Part shown: piece after piece, positions 1-6,066 of the stretch
Numbering within the stretch: position 1 is the stretch's first letter
Layout: the number at the start of each line of letters is the position of its first letter
Assembly (NCBI GenBank): GCA_030152105.1
Contig: JASLIH010000551.1
Coordinates: 1 to 9,679 of the forward strand
Reading direction: 5' to 3'
From: Actinomycetes bacterium
Lineage (GTDB): Bacteria; Actinomycetota; CALGFH01
Length of the DNA stretch: 9,679 nt
Translations under genes and position numbers: made by a program
Notes under the pieces: model-generated
Databases searched by the model: none
Told to the model about the DNA's origin: nothing
What the model saw: only the letters and a program-made list of their open reading frames with translations

Positions 1-462
1 GTGCTGGGGGAGCGGGTCGAGGGGGCGAGGGTCCTGGACCTGTTCGCGGGGACGGGGGCGCTGGGGATCGAGGCGGTCTCGCGGGGAGCCTCCTCGGCCG
101 TGCTGGTCGAGCAGGCGGCGCCGGCGGTCGCGGTCATCCGGGCCAACCTGGACGCCCTCGACCTCAACGACACGGTCAGGGTTCGGCGGACCCGGGCCGA
201 GACCTACCTCCGGACCCAGCGGGACGGGCCCTTCGACCTGGTGCTGCTCGACCCGCCCTATGCCGCCGGGGTCGGCCTGGTCGCCGGGCTGCTCGGCCGT
301 CTGGCCCGCACCGCCCTGGACCCGGGCGCGGTGGTCGTGGTCGAGGCGGCCGCCCGCGCCGAGGCCCCGCCCTGGCCGCCCGGCCTGAACCCCGACCCGC
401 CCCGCCGCTACGGCGACACCGCCCTGCACGTGGCCACCTTCGAGCCGGTACCCTTGGCCTAG
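1..462 (+). CDS. rsmD: 16S rRNA (guanine-N2) methyltransferase RsmD, 5'-truncated
   Basis: This is the C-terminal part (153 codons visible) of the SAM-dependent methyltransferase that methylates G966 of 16S rRNA in the small subunit (E. coli numbering, family knowledge). The SAM-binding motif I, DLFAGTGALGIEA, lies near residues 13-25 of the visible part. The catalytic DPPY tetrad is at residues 84-87, preceded by the hydrophobic strand FDLVLL. RsmD is usually about 180-190 residues and starts with a conserved segment containing an RVREALF-like motif. That segment is absent here, so roughly 35-40 N-terminal residues lie before the window, and the GTG at base 1 is probably an internal valine codon rather than the start. 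Only 31 nt separate its stop from coaD, the usual neighbour in Actinobacteria, so the two are probably co-transcribed. Confidence 0.9.
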   Translation: MLGERVEGARVLDLFAGTGALGIEAVSRGASSAVLVEQAAPAVAVIRANLDALDLNDTVRVRRTRAETYLRTQRDGPFDLVLLDPPYAAGVGLVAGLLGRLARTALDPGAVVVVEAAARAEAPPWPPGLNPDPPRRYGDTALHVATFEPVPLA

Positions 463-493
463 CGCCCGACCCCCACCCAGGAGATCCCGACCC

Positions 494-979
<486 letters not shown>

Positions 980-1001
980 CCCGCGCCGCCCGTCCCCTTT
1001 C

Positions 1002-1010
1002 TGCTACCCT
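1002..1010 (+). promoter_or_regulatory. Putative extended -10 promoter upstream of the DUF177-rpmF-rnc run
   Basis: The sequence TGCTACCCT is an extended -10 element (TG-N-TAnnnT). No recognisable -35 hexamer lies 16-18 bp upstream, as is common for actinobacterial promoters. It sits in the only sizeable gap between coaD and DUF177, and transcription would start near 1017. This is a consensus match only. Confidence 0.4.
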
Positions 1011-1043
1011 GATACGCTGCGGTGGCTCCTCACCGTCCGCTTT

Positions 1044-1060
1044 TGTGTGCCCGTCACACA
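1044..1060 (+). other. Small inverted repeat in the DUF177-rpmF leader
   Basis: TGTGTG at 1044-1049 is exactly complementary to CACACA at 1055-1060 across a 5-nt loop (CCCGT). If transcription starts near 1017 this forms a short hairpin in the 5' UTR, about 35 nt before the DUF177 ATG. It also covers the alternative upstream GTG at 1045. It could be an operator or simply a chance repeat. It does not resemble a Zur box that I know. Confidence 0.25.
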
Positions 1061-1095
1061 CCCCGCGCGGCACCTCTCGAGAATCGCATTTCCTT

Positions 1096-1659
1096 ATGAG
1101 CAACAACGTCACGCAACCGGCACTCGCGATCGACGTCCGCGAGCTGCTCCACCATCCCGGAGCGCACAAGCATGTGGTCGTGCGCGCGCCCCTTGACGAC
1201 CTGGCGACCCCGGTCGCCTCGGTCCCGCCCGACCGGCCGGTCACCGTCGACGCCGAGATCGAGAGCGTGGTCGAGGGCCTGCTGGTCACCGGGACGGTGC
1301 GCGCCACCGCGGTGGTGCGCTGCGTCCGCTGCCTGCGCGACTTCGACCAGGAGCTGGAGGTCGAGGTGCGCGAGCTGTTCGCCCTCGAGCCGGGCGACGA
1401 CGAGGACGAGGGCTACGCCGTGCTGCCCGACGACCGCCTCCCGCTCGACACCATGGCCAGGGACGCGCTGGTGCTCGGCTTCCCGGCCTTCCCGCTGCAC
1501 AGCCCCGACTGCGCCGGGCTCTGCCCGACCTGCGGCGCCGACCGCAACACCGCCGACTGCGGCCACGGCGACCCCGAGACCATCGACCCCCGCTGGGCCG
1601 GCCTGGCCGACCTGCGCACGATCGTTCAGGAGGAAGACGATGCCCGTCCCCAAGCGTAA
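1096..1659 (+). CDS. DUF177 / YceD-family protein, large-subunit rRNA accumulation factor homologue
   Basis: This 187-residue protein belongs to the YceD/DUF177 family, almost always encoded just before rpmF. In E. coli and plants its members are linked to 23S rRNA accumulation (family knowledge); the biochemical role is unsettled. The family CxxC-L motif is seen as CVRCLR, with cysteines at residues 76 and 79. A second group, C139, C143, C146 and C155, lies in [10 protein letters not shown] and DCGH, so metal binding is plausible. An acidic stretch follows the central domain. The ATG at 1096 is preferred because it gives a compact N-terminus. An in-frame GTG at 1045 would add 17 residues but falls in the inverted repeat; neither start has a convincing ribosome binding site. 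The 3' end overlaps rpmF by 20 nt, and the rpmF RBS lies inside this gene. Confidence 0.88.
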   Translation: MSNNVTQPALAIDVRELLHHPGAHKHVVVRAPLDDLATPVASVPPDRPVTVDAEIESVVEGLLVTGTVRATAVVRCVRCLRDFDQELEVEVRELFALEPGDDEDEGYAVLPDDRLPLDTMARDALVLGFPAFPLHSPDCAGLCPTCGADRNTADCGHGDPETIDPRWAGLADLRTIVQEEDDARPQA

Positions 1660-1816
1660 GACCCCGCGGGCCAAGACCCGGCACCGCCGGTCGCACTGGA
1701 AGTCGGCCGCGCCGACCTATGCGTCCTGCCCCCAGTGCCGGCAGGCCAAGCTGCCGCACACCGTCTGCCAGAACTGTGGGTACTACGGTGGGCGTCAGGT
1801 CGTTGAGGTCGAGTAA
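1640..1816 (+). CDS. rpmF: 50S ribosomal protein L32, zinc-ribbon (C+) form
   Basis: L32 is a small protein of the large ribosomal subunit. The 58-residue product starts [17 protein letters not shown], the typical basic rRNA-binding N-terminus, followed by SHW. Four cysteines, CPQC (30, 33) and CQNC (43, 46), form a complete zinc ribbon, so this is the zinc-dependent C+ type rather than a Zur-controlled C- paralogue. A textbook AGGAGG at 1628-1633, six bases before the ATG, fixes the start. This RBS sits inside the end of DUF177 and the genes overlap by 20 nt, so the two are translated from one message. The next gene, rnc, in turn begins inside or at the end of rpmF. The ORF matches the family's usual length and shows no damage. 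Confidence 0.96.
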   Translation: MPVPKRKTPRAKTRHRRSHWKSAAPTYASCPQCRQAKLPHTVCQNCGYYGGRQVVEVE

Positions 1817-2585
1817 GCGCCAGCCGATCGAGAAGGCCCTCGGCATCCGCTTCGGCGGTGAGGAGCTGTACGTCTGGGCCTTCACCCATCGCTCGTTCGC
1901 GTACGAGAACGGCGGCCTGCCCACCAACGAGCGCCTGGAGTTCCTCGGCGACGCCGTCCTCGGCCTGGTCGTCACCGACATCATCTACCGCGCCTTCCCT
2001 GACCTGCCCGAGGGCCACCTGGCCAAGCTGCGGGCGGCCACGGTGAACATGAACGTGCTCGCCGAGGTGGCCCGCGAGCTCGGCGTCGGCGACGCCGTCC
2101 GCCTGGGCCGGGGTGAGGAGCTGTCGGGCGGGCGGGACAAGTCCTCCATCCTGGCCGACACCCTCGAGGCGGTGCTCGGGGCCATCTACCTGGACAAGGG
2201 CCTGTCGCGGGCGGGCGCCCTGGTGCGCCGGCTGTTCGAGCACCGGGTGATGGAGGCGGCCGGGCGCGGGGCCGCGCTCGACTACAAGACCTCGCTCCAG
2301 GAGCTGGCCGCCTCGAGCCTCGGTGGGATGCCCTCCTACGCCATCGAGGAGGAGGGCCCCGACCACGCCAAGCGCTTCACGGCCACCGTCTCGGTCGCCG
2401 GCACCTCCTACGGCAGCGGCAAGGGCCGCTCCAAGAAGGAGGCCGAGCAGCAGGCGGCCCGGGAGGCGTTCGAGTCCCTGGCCGCCGACCGCATGGTCAC
2501 CGGCACTGGCGACGCCGGCCAGGTGGAGATCGTGCCCGTCGACCGGGCCGACCCGGCGTCCCCCGCTCCGCCGACGGGCGAGTAG
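1788..2585 (+). CDS. rnc: Ribonuclease III
   Basis: RNase III is a Mg2+-dependent endonuclease that cleaves double-stranded RNA and processes rRNA precursors. Numbering from the GTG at 1788 (265 residues), the signature [13 protein letters not shown] begins at residue 47 and holds the metal ligands E51 and D55. The second acidic pair, in [14 protein letters not shown], is D124 and E127. A double-stranded RNA-binding domain spans about 165-231, starting DYKTSLQEL and containing [14 protein letters not shown] low-complexity Pro/Ala tail of about 30 residues follows. The start is uncertain: GTG 1776, GTG 1788 and TTG 1803 are all in frame, none has a good RBS, and all lie within the end of rpmF, which implies coupled translation. 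The stop codon shares one base with the GTG of the next gene (TAGTG). Confidence 0.94.
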   Translation: MGVRSLRSSKRQPIEKALGIRFGGEELYVWAFTHRSFAYENGGLPTNERLEFLGDAVLGLVVTDIIYRAFPDLPEGHLAKLRAATVNMNVLAEVARELGVGDAVRLGRGEELSGGRDKSSILADTLEAVLGAIYLDKGLSRAGALVRRLFEHRVMEAAGRGAALDYKTSLQELAASSLGGMPSYAIEEEGPDHAKRFTATVSVAGTSYGSGKGRSKKEAEQQAAREAFESLAADRMVTGTGDAGQVEIVPVDRADPASPAPPTGE

Positions 2586-3433
2586 TGCCCGAGCTTCCCG
2601 AGCTCGACGTCCTGGCCGAGAACCTGGCGGCCCGGCTGGCCGGGGCCAGAGTGCACGCGGTCCGGGTGGTCTCGGTGGCCGCCCTCAAGACCTTCGAACC
2701 GCCGATCGACTCCCTGGCCGGGCTGGCCGTCACCGGGGCCGGCCGCCGGGCCAAGTACGTCTGGCTGGAGCTGGGCGACCTGCGCCTGGTGATGCACCTG
2801 TCGCTCGGGGGGCGCCTGGCGCTTGGGCCCAAGCCGGCCTCACGCAAGGTGGCCGTGCTCACCGTCGAGCTCGACGACGGCCGGGTCCTCTCCATGACCG
2901 AGGGCGGCACCCAGCGCCGGGCCGCGGTGTGGCTGGTCGACGACGTCGAGAAGGTCCCGCCCCTGGCCGGCCTCGGCCCCGAGCCGCTCGACCCCGACTT
3001 CACCACCGAGCGCCTGGCCGCCATCCTGGCCGAGGGCGGCCACACCCTCAAGGGCATGCTCACCGACCAGCGGGCCATGGCCGGGGTCGGCAACGCCTGG
3101 TCCGACGACGTGCTCCACCGGGCCCGGATGTCGCCCTTCGCCCGGCCCGAACGCCTGGACGAAGCCGACGTCGAGCGCCTCCACGCCGCCCTGGTCGGGG
3201 TCCTCACCGAGGCCCGGGCGACCCTGGCCCAGCAGGTCGGGGACGAGGTCGTCATCCCCAAGGCCTCCGAGCGCCTGTTCGCCGTCCACGGCCGGGCCGG
3301 GGCCGCCTGCTTCGTCTGCGGCGACACCATCCGCTCGGTCTGGATGGGCGACCGCGAGACCTCCTACTGCCCGACCTGCCAGACGGGCGGCCGCATCCTT
3401 GCCGACCGCCGCAGGTCCCGCTTCCTCCGCTAG
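2585..3433 (+). CDS. Fpg/Nei-family DNA glycosylase/AP lyase, actinobacterial ADRR-tail type
   Basis: This is a bifunctional base-excision repair enzyme that removes oxidised bases and cuts the abasic strand; exact substrate is not readable from sequence. The 282-residue protein keeps the catalytic N-terminus (PELPEL after the initiator, with P2 as the expected nucleophile and E3). It also keeps the DNA-contact lysine K57 (RRAKYVWLEL), LGPEPL, and the H2TH-region GVGN with N170. A C-terminal zinc finger follows, with C242/C245 and C262/C265. The DPRRFG-like loop is replaced by EGGTQRRA. Together with the C-terminal ADRRRSRFLR tail, this matches, from memory, a widespread actinobacterial subfamily annotated simply as Fpg/Nei rather than classical MutM. 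The GTG start overlaps the rnc stop by one base, so translation is probably coupled to RNase III. Confidence 0.9.
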   Translation: MPELPELDVLAENLAARLAGARVHAVRVVSVAALKTFEPPIDSLAGLAVTGAGRRAKYVWLELGDLRLVMHLSLGGRLALGPKPASRKVAVLTVELDDGRVLSMTEGGTQRRAAVWLVDDVEKVPPLAGLGPEPLDPDFTTERLAAILAEGGHTLKGMLTDQRAMAGVGNAWSDDVLHRARMSPFARPERLDEADVERLHAALVGVLTEARATLAQQVGDEVVIPKASERLFAVHGRAGAACFVCGDTIRSVWMGDRETSYCPTCQTGGRILADRRRSRFLR

Positions 3434-3473
3434 CCACCCCCCGTTTCACATGCGCACGAGGTGGCCGCCTAGC

Positions 3474-3479
3474 TACACT
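3474..3479 (+). promoter_or_regulatory. Putative -10 element for the second mutM-like operon
   Basis: TACACT fits the TAnnnT consensus and lies about 60 nt before the mutM-like GTG, in the 105-nt gap between the two glycosylase genes. A TTCACA at 3445-3450 resembles a -35, but the 23-bp spacing is too long to count as support. Transcription would start near 3486. Confidence 0.4.
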
Positions 3480-3538
3480 GCGCGGCGTCCGGCCCGGGGG
3501 AGCTCGGGCGAGGCGAGGCGGCCCGCCGGAGGATCCCT

Positions 3539-4384
3539 GTGCCCGAGTTGCCGGAAGTCGAGACCCTCCGCCAGGACCTCGACAAGGAGGTCGGCGGCCG
3601 GAAGGTCAAGACGGTCGAGGTGCGGGCGGCCAAGGTGGTGCGCCGCCACCGCAACCGCCGGGAGTTCTCCGACCGGCTCGTCGGCAGCAAGCTCGGCACC
3701 ACCGCCCGCCTCGGGAACCTGCTCCTGCTCGGCCTCGACGCCGGGCCGGACACAGCCGCCCTGGTGATCGACCTCGGCCCCACCGGGCGCCTGCTCAAGC
3801 AGCGCAGCGCCGCCCCGGTGGAGCGCCGGACCGACGCCGTGCTCAGCTTCACGGTCGGCGGCGACCTGCGGGCCCTCGGCCTCGGCGACCAGGGCGAGCT
3901 GTTCCTGGCCGGCCAGCAGGAGCTGGAGGAGCTGGCCGAGCGCTGGCGCGGGGCCATCGACCCGCTGGCCGACGCCCTGGCCTGGCAGGCTCTCGGGGCC
4001 CGGCTGGGGGCCAGGCCGGCCCAGCTGCGGGCCCTGCTCACCGACCCGGCCTTTGTCGCCGGCATCGGCCCGGTCTACGCCGACGAGATCCTGTGGGCCG
4101 GCGGGCTGCGCTGGGACCGGGAGTCCGACAGCCTCACCGCCCAGGAGGTGCGGCGGCTCCACCGGGCCATTCAGGAGGTGGTCCAGGAGGCCGTCCGCCT
4201 GCGGGGCGTCTCGGTGGGGGAGACCCCCTGGCTGGACCTGCACGGCGGCAAGGGTGAGTACGAGCCCCAGCTCAGCGTGTACCAGCGCGACGGGCAGCCA
4301 TGCCGGCGCTGCCGCACCCCGTTGGTCCTGGAGCGGATCCAACGCGGGCAGACCACGTACTATTGCCCCAAATGTCAGAGCTGA
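3539..4384 (+). CDS. MutM/Fpg homologue with several invariant DNA-contact residues replaced
   Basis: This 281-residue protein has Fpg architecture. It begins PELPEVETLR (P2, E3), ends with a C255/C258 and C276/C279 zinc finger containing R269, and occupies the usual mutM position. Aligned by eye with E. coli and Geobacillus Fpg from memory, it departs at residues that are otherwise nearly invariant. The minor-groove lysine (RRGK/RRAK) is N60. HLGMSG is DLGPTG at 78-83. DPRRFG is GLGDQG at about 114-119. GxGN of the H2TH region is GIGP, with P178 for asparagine. The Schiff-base proline is intact, so residual or altered activity is possible, but ordinary 8-oxoguanine repair is doubtful. GGAGGA at 3528-3533 sits five bases before the GTG. 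The 3' end overlaps the next gene by 13 nt. No frameshift or stop is seen and codon use looks normal, so the gene appears maintained. Confidence 0.85.
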   Translation: MPELPEVETLRQDLDKEVGGRKVKTVEVRAAKVVRRHRNRREFSDRLVGSKLGTTARLGNLLLLGLDAGPDTAALVIDLGPTGRLLKQRSAAPVERRTDAVLSFTVGGDLRALGLGDQGELFLAGQQELEELAERWRGAIDPLADALAWQALGARLGARPAQLRALLTDPAFVAGIGPVYADEILWAGGLRWDRESDSLTAQEVRRLHRAIQEVVQEAVRLRGVSVGETPWLDLHGGKGEYEPQLSVYQRDGQPCRRCRTPLVLERIQRGQTTYYCPKCQS

Positions 4385-5178
4385 AGGCCCGCTCGCCAGC
4401 GTTCGCCGCCGTCGCCGCCCTGCTCGCGATGGTCCTGGCGCTGGCCGGCTGCGGCGGGCCAGCGCCGGTCGAAACCCCGCCCCCGCTCGACCCCTCGGCC
4501 GGGCCGGCCGCCCCGACGACCCGGGCGACCCCGAAACCGGGCGTGTTCCAGCTCGGCAACGCCCCCGCGTATGTCGCCCTGGCCGTCAAGGACGTGACCG
4601 TCCGGGCCCGGCCCACCCGCAAGGGCGACGTCGTGGCCGTGTTCCCCCAGCAGCTGCCATGGGGGAGCCCGACGCCGTTCCTGATCGACCAGGCCCGGCG
4701 CACCACCACCGGGGACACCTGGCTCAAGGTCCTGCTGCCCCGGCGGCCCAACGGCTCCAGCGGCTGGGTCCAGCGCGAGCAGGTCCGGGTCCGGCCGGTG
4801 ACCCACGAGGTCGTGGTCGACCTCTCCTCGCGCACGGCCAGCCTGCTCCGGAGCCGCCGCAAGATCCGCTCCTTCCGGGTCGGGGTCGGGACCTCGGGCA
4901 CGCCCACCCCGACCGGCCGGTTCTACGTGACCGTGAAGCTCAGGCCCCCGCAGATCTCGGCCAGCGCCTACGGCGCCTGGGCCCTCGGCCTCTCCGGCTA
5001 CTCCGAGGTCCACCAGACCTTCGGGACCGGCGACGGCCAGATCGCCCTGCACGGGACCTACCATCCGGAGAAGCTCGGCCAGCCGGTGTCCAACGGCTGT
5101 GTCCGCATGGACAACGAGACCATCAGCCTCCTGGCCGAGACGCTGCCGCTCGGCACCCCGGTCACCATCCAGCGATGA
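4372..5178 (+). CDS. Lipoprotein L,D-transpeptidase (YkuD domain)
   Basis: L,D-transpeptidases form 3-3 peptidoglycan cross-links or attach proteins to the wall, using a catalytic cysteine outside the membrane. The 268-residue product has a basic N-region (K5, R7), a hydrophobic stretch, and the lipobox LAGC at 24-27, so C27 should be lipidated. A Pro/Ala/Thr-rich linker runs to about residue 58. An SH3-like segment (about 66-140) follows, containing VTVRARP and GWVQREQV. A YkuD domain spans about 144-268. Its catalytic motif is complete: H227 in LHGTYH and SNGCVRM at 240-246 with nucleophile C243; asparagine replaces the commoner histidine of SHGC. The ATG at 4372 is chosen over ATG 4300 because only it places the signal peptide correctly; it lacks a clear RBS. 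It overlaps mutM by 13 nt and acyP by 4 nt, suggesting coupled translation. Confidence 0.9.
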   Translation: MSELKARSPAFAAVAALLAMVLALAGCGGPAPVETPPPLDPSAGPAAPTTRATPKPGVFQLGNAPAYVALAVKDVTVRARPTRKGDVVAVFPQQLPWGSPTPFLIDQARRTTTGDTWLKVLLPRRPNGSSGWVQREQVRVRPVTHEVVVDLSSRTASLLRSRRKIRSFRVGVGTSGTPTPTGRFYVTVKLRPPQISASAYGAWALGLSGYSEVHQTFGTGDGQIALHGTYHPEKLGQPVSNGCVRMDNETISLLAETLPLGTPVTIQR

Positions 5179-5453
5179 GCTCCCCGGTGCGGCTGAAGGC
5201 CGTGATCAAGGGCGAGGTCCAGGGCGTGGGGTTCCGCTGGGCGGTGCAGCGCCAGGCCGGCCAGCTCGGCCTCACCGGGTACGCCGAGAACCTGCCCGAC
5301 GGCTCGGTCCGGGTCGAGGCCGAGGGGCCTCCCGACCGGCTTGACCTGCTCGAGGCATTCCTCCACCAGGGCCCGCACTGGGCCGAGGTCGCGTCCCTGG
5401 ACAGCGAGCGCAGCCCCGCCACCGGCGAGTTCGCGCGGTTCGAGGCCCGCTAG
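5175..5453 (+). CDS. acyP: Acylphosphatase
   Basis: Acylphosphatase hydrolyses the carboxyl-phosphate bond of acyl phosphates such as acetyl phosphate and 1,3-bisphosphoglycerate; its cellular purpose in bacteria is unclear. The 92-residue length is typical. The phosphate-binding loop GEVQGVGFRW contains the catalytic R21, and the second motif GYAENLPDGSVRVEAEG contains the catalytic N39. The ATG overlaps the transpeptidase stop in an ATGA arrangement, so translation is probably coupled. The reading frame stays open far upstream inside the mutM and transpeptidase genes, but that is a shadow of GC-rich coding; the family length and the conserved VRLKAVIKGEVQGV N-terminus fix the start at 5175. 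Acylphosphatase just upstream of smc is the usual actinobacterial order, though here a small gene with its own promoter lies between them. Confidence 0.94.
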   Translation: MSSPVRLKAVIKGEVQGVGFRWAVQRQAGQLGLTGYAENLPDGSVRVEAEGPPDRLDLLEAFLHQGPHWAEVASLDSERSPATGEFARFEAR

Positions 5454-5483
5454 GCATTGGCGGTTTCGTCTCGATGGGCTCGC

Positions 5484-5512
5484 TTGGCGCCTCCATACGG
5501 ACGTGTTATAGT
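5484..5512 (+). promoter_or_regulatory. Strong sigma-70-like promoter of the structured leader and 61-aa gene
   Basis: A -35 element TTGGCG (5484-5489) and a -10 element TATAGT (5507-5512) are separated by exactly 17 bp. The -10 is extended by TG two bases upstream (TGT-TATAGT). This is the closest match to a housekeeping promoter in the window. Transcription should start near 5518-5520, leaving a leader of about 220 nt before the ATG at 5741. Confidence 0.65.
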
Positions 5513-5518
5513 CCGCTT

Positions 5519-5740
5519 GTGAAATCAGGTCTCTGGGACCGCCCAGACGCGGTAACTGCTCAGCCCGGCTGCTTTGGGCAGGGTCACGCACGTGTTTTGG
5601 GTCTTCCTCTCCCAGGGAACAAACCGTAAGCAGTCGTCGGCCGTTCCGCACGGCGCTGGACGACCCTTGTGGCGCGCCAGCCCAGCGGACAAGATCGCAG
5701 CGGTAACCCCGAAGCCGCTGCAGTGGGAGGAGCTTCCCGG
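5519..5740 (+). promoter_or_regulatory. Long structured 5' leader RNA with alternative hairpins and an occluded RBS
   Basis: About 220 nt lie between the promoter and the start codon with no credible ORF. Exact hairpins seen: TCTGGG/CCCAGA (5532-5537/5542-5547, tetraloop ACCG); GTCGTC/GACGAC (5633-5638/5659-5664) enclosing GCCGT/ACGGC (5640-5644/5650-5654); GCAGCGG/CCGCTGC (5697-5703/5715-5721). Competing pairings: ACCGC/GCGGT (5538-5542/5549-5553), CTGGGA/TCCCAG (5533-5538/5610-5615) and ACTGCT/AGCAGT (5555-5560/5629-5634). The 8-mer GCGGTAAC occurs at 5549-5556 and 5700-5707. The ribosome binding site GGGAGGAG (5725-5732) can fold on TTCCC (5734-5738). It matches none of the riboswitch, 6S, SRP or tmRNA consensus motifs that I can recall. 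The TSS is inferred, and regulation is inferred from structure alone. Confidence 0.45.
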
Positions 5741-5926
5741 ATGTCGAAGGCGCTCATGGGCTACGTTGGTCAGCCGCCCGCTTACATGATCCTGCGGGAG
5801 CTGAATGCCCTCAAAGCGCGTGTCGCCGAGCTCGAGCGGCACCTCGCGGTAGCGGAGCAGGAGCTCGCCCTTCGCGAGGTCGAGGGGTTCCGTACCTCGA
5901 CCACCAAGGAAGCGGCCCTGGCCTAG
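5741..5926 (+). CDS. 61-residue coiled-coil protein of unknown function
   Basis: The ATG at 5741 has a strong GGGAGGAG (5725-5732) eight bases upstream, which decides this start over in-frame codons further upstream. The product begins MSKALMGYVGQPP and then forms a heptad-patterned helix: L21, L24, V28, L31, L35, A38 and L42 fall in strict 3-4 spacing, a leucine-zipper-like coiled coil of about four heptads. A short polar tail ends in KEAALA. There is no signal peptide or membrane segment, so it should be cytosolic and probably oligomeric. I vaguely recall similar short actinobacterial proteins opening with M-[S/G]-K-A-L, but cannot name a family. It is monocistronic, with its own strong promoter, long leader and terminator hairpin, and sits immediately before smc. 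A role with SMC is conceivable from position only. Confidence 0.75.
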   Translation: MSKALMGYVGQPPAYMILRELNALKARVAELERHLAVAEQELALREVEGFRTSTTKEAALA

Positions 5927-5944
5927 CCAGGGTTTCGTCAACTA

Positions 5945-5968
5945 CGGGGCCTCCTCCGGGAGGCCCCG
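5945..5968 (+). terminator. Terminator-like hairpin after the 61-aa gene
   Basis: CGGGGCCTCC (5945-5954) pairs perfectly over 10 bp with GGAGGCCCCG (5959-5968) around a TCCG tetraloop, 18 nt after the stop codon. The expected U-tract is poor (only ATTTG downstream), as is usual for GC-rich actinobacterial terminators. It would isolate the small gene from smc. Confidence 0.6.
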
Positions 5969-6017
5969 AACCATTTGCCCTGACCAGTCCGACATCCCCG
6001 GGATCGTCGGATGCCCG

Positions 6018-6026
6018 TGCTAGCAT
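6018..6026 (+). promoter_or_regulatory. Putative extended -10 promoter of smc
   Basis: TGCTAGCAT is an extended -10 (TG-N-TAnnnT) located between the terminator hairpin and smc. No -35 match lies at the right distance. Transcription would begin near 6033, leaving a leader of only about 20-35 nt before the smc start candidates at 6052 and 6067. Confidence 0.45.
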
Positions 6027-6066
6027 GCGGGCGCCCAATGGCTAGTAGGGGGTGCGGGCCAGCCGC

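Noticed and set aside
1054..1674. A 206-codon minus-strand frame opposite DUF177.
   Set aside because: It is antisense to a recognised conserved gene and has repetitive Val/Gly/Ala composition.
3434..3538. Possible terminator after the first glycosylase gene.
   Set aside because: I found no convincing stem followed by a U-run in this gap; only the -10-like site and the RBS are supported.
2323..4257. A 644-codon plus-strand frame across rnc, the first glycosylase and most of the mutM-like gene.
   Set aside because: It is a shifted-frame Arg/Pro/Gly-rich shadow of three well-supported genes.
4053..5174. Upstream extension of acylphosphatase to a 466-codon frame.
   Set aside because: The added part overlaps mutM and the transpeptidase out of frame, is Arg/Pro-rich, and would make the protein five times the family length.
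5669..5740. N-terminal extension of the 61-residue protein from a GTG at 5669.
   Set aside because: It has no ribosome binding site, lies in the structured leader, and the strong GGGAGGAG is placed for the ATG at 5741.
5519..5740. Assignment of the leader to a known riboswitch such as ydaO/c-di-AMP, cobalamin, TPP or c-di-GMP.
   Set aside because: None of the conserved core motifs that I know for these classes is present; the ACGCAC string alone is not enough.
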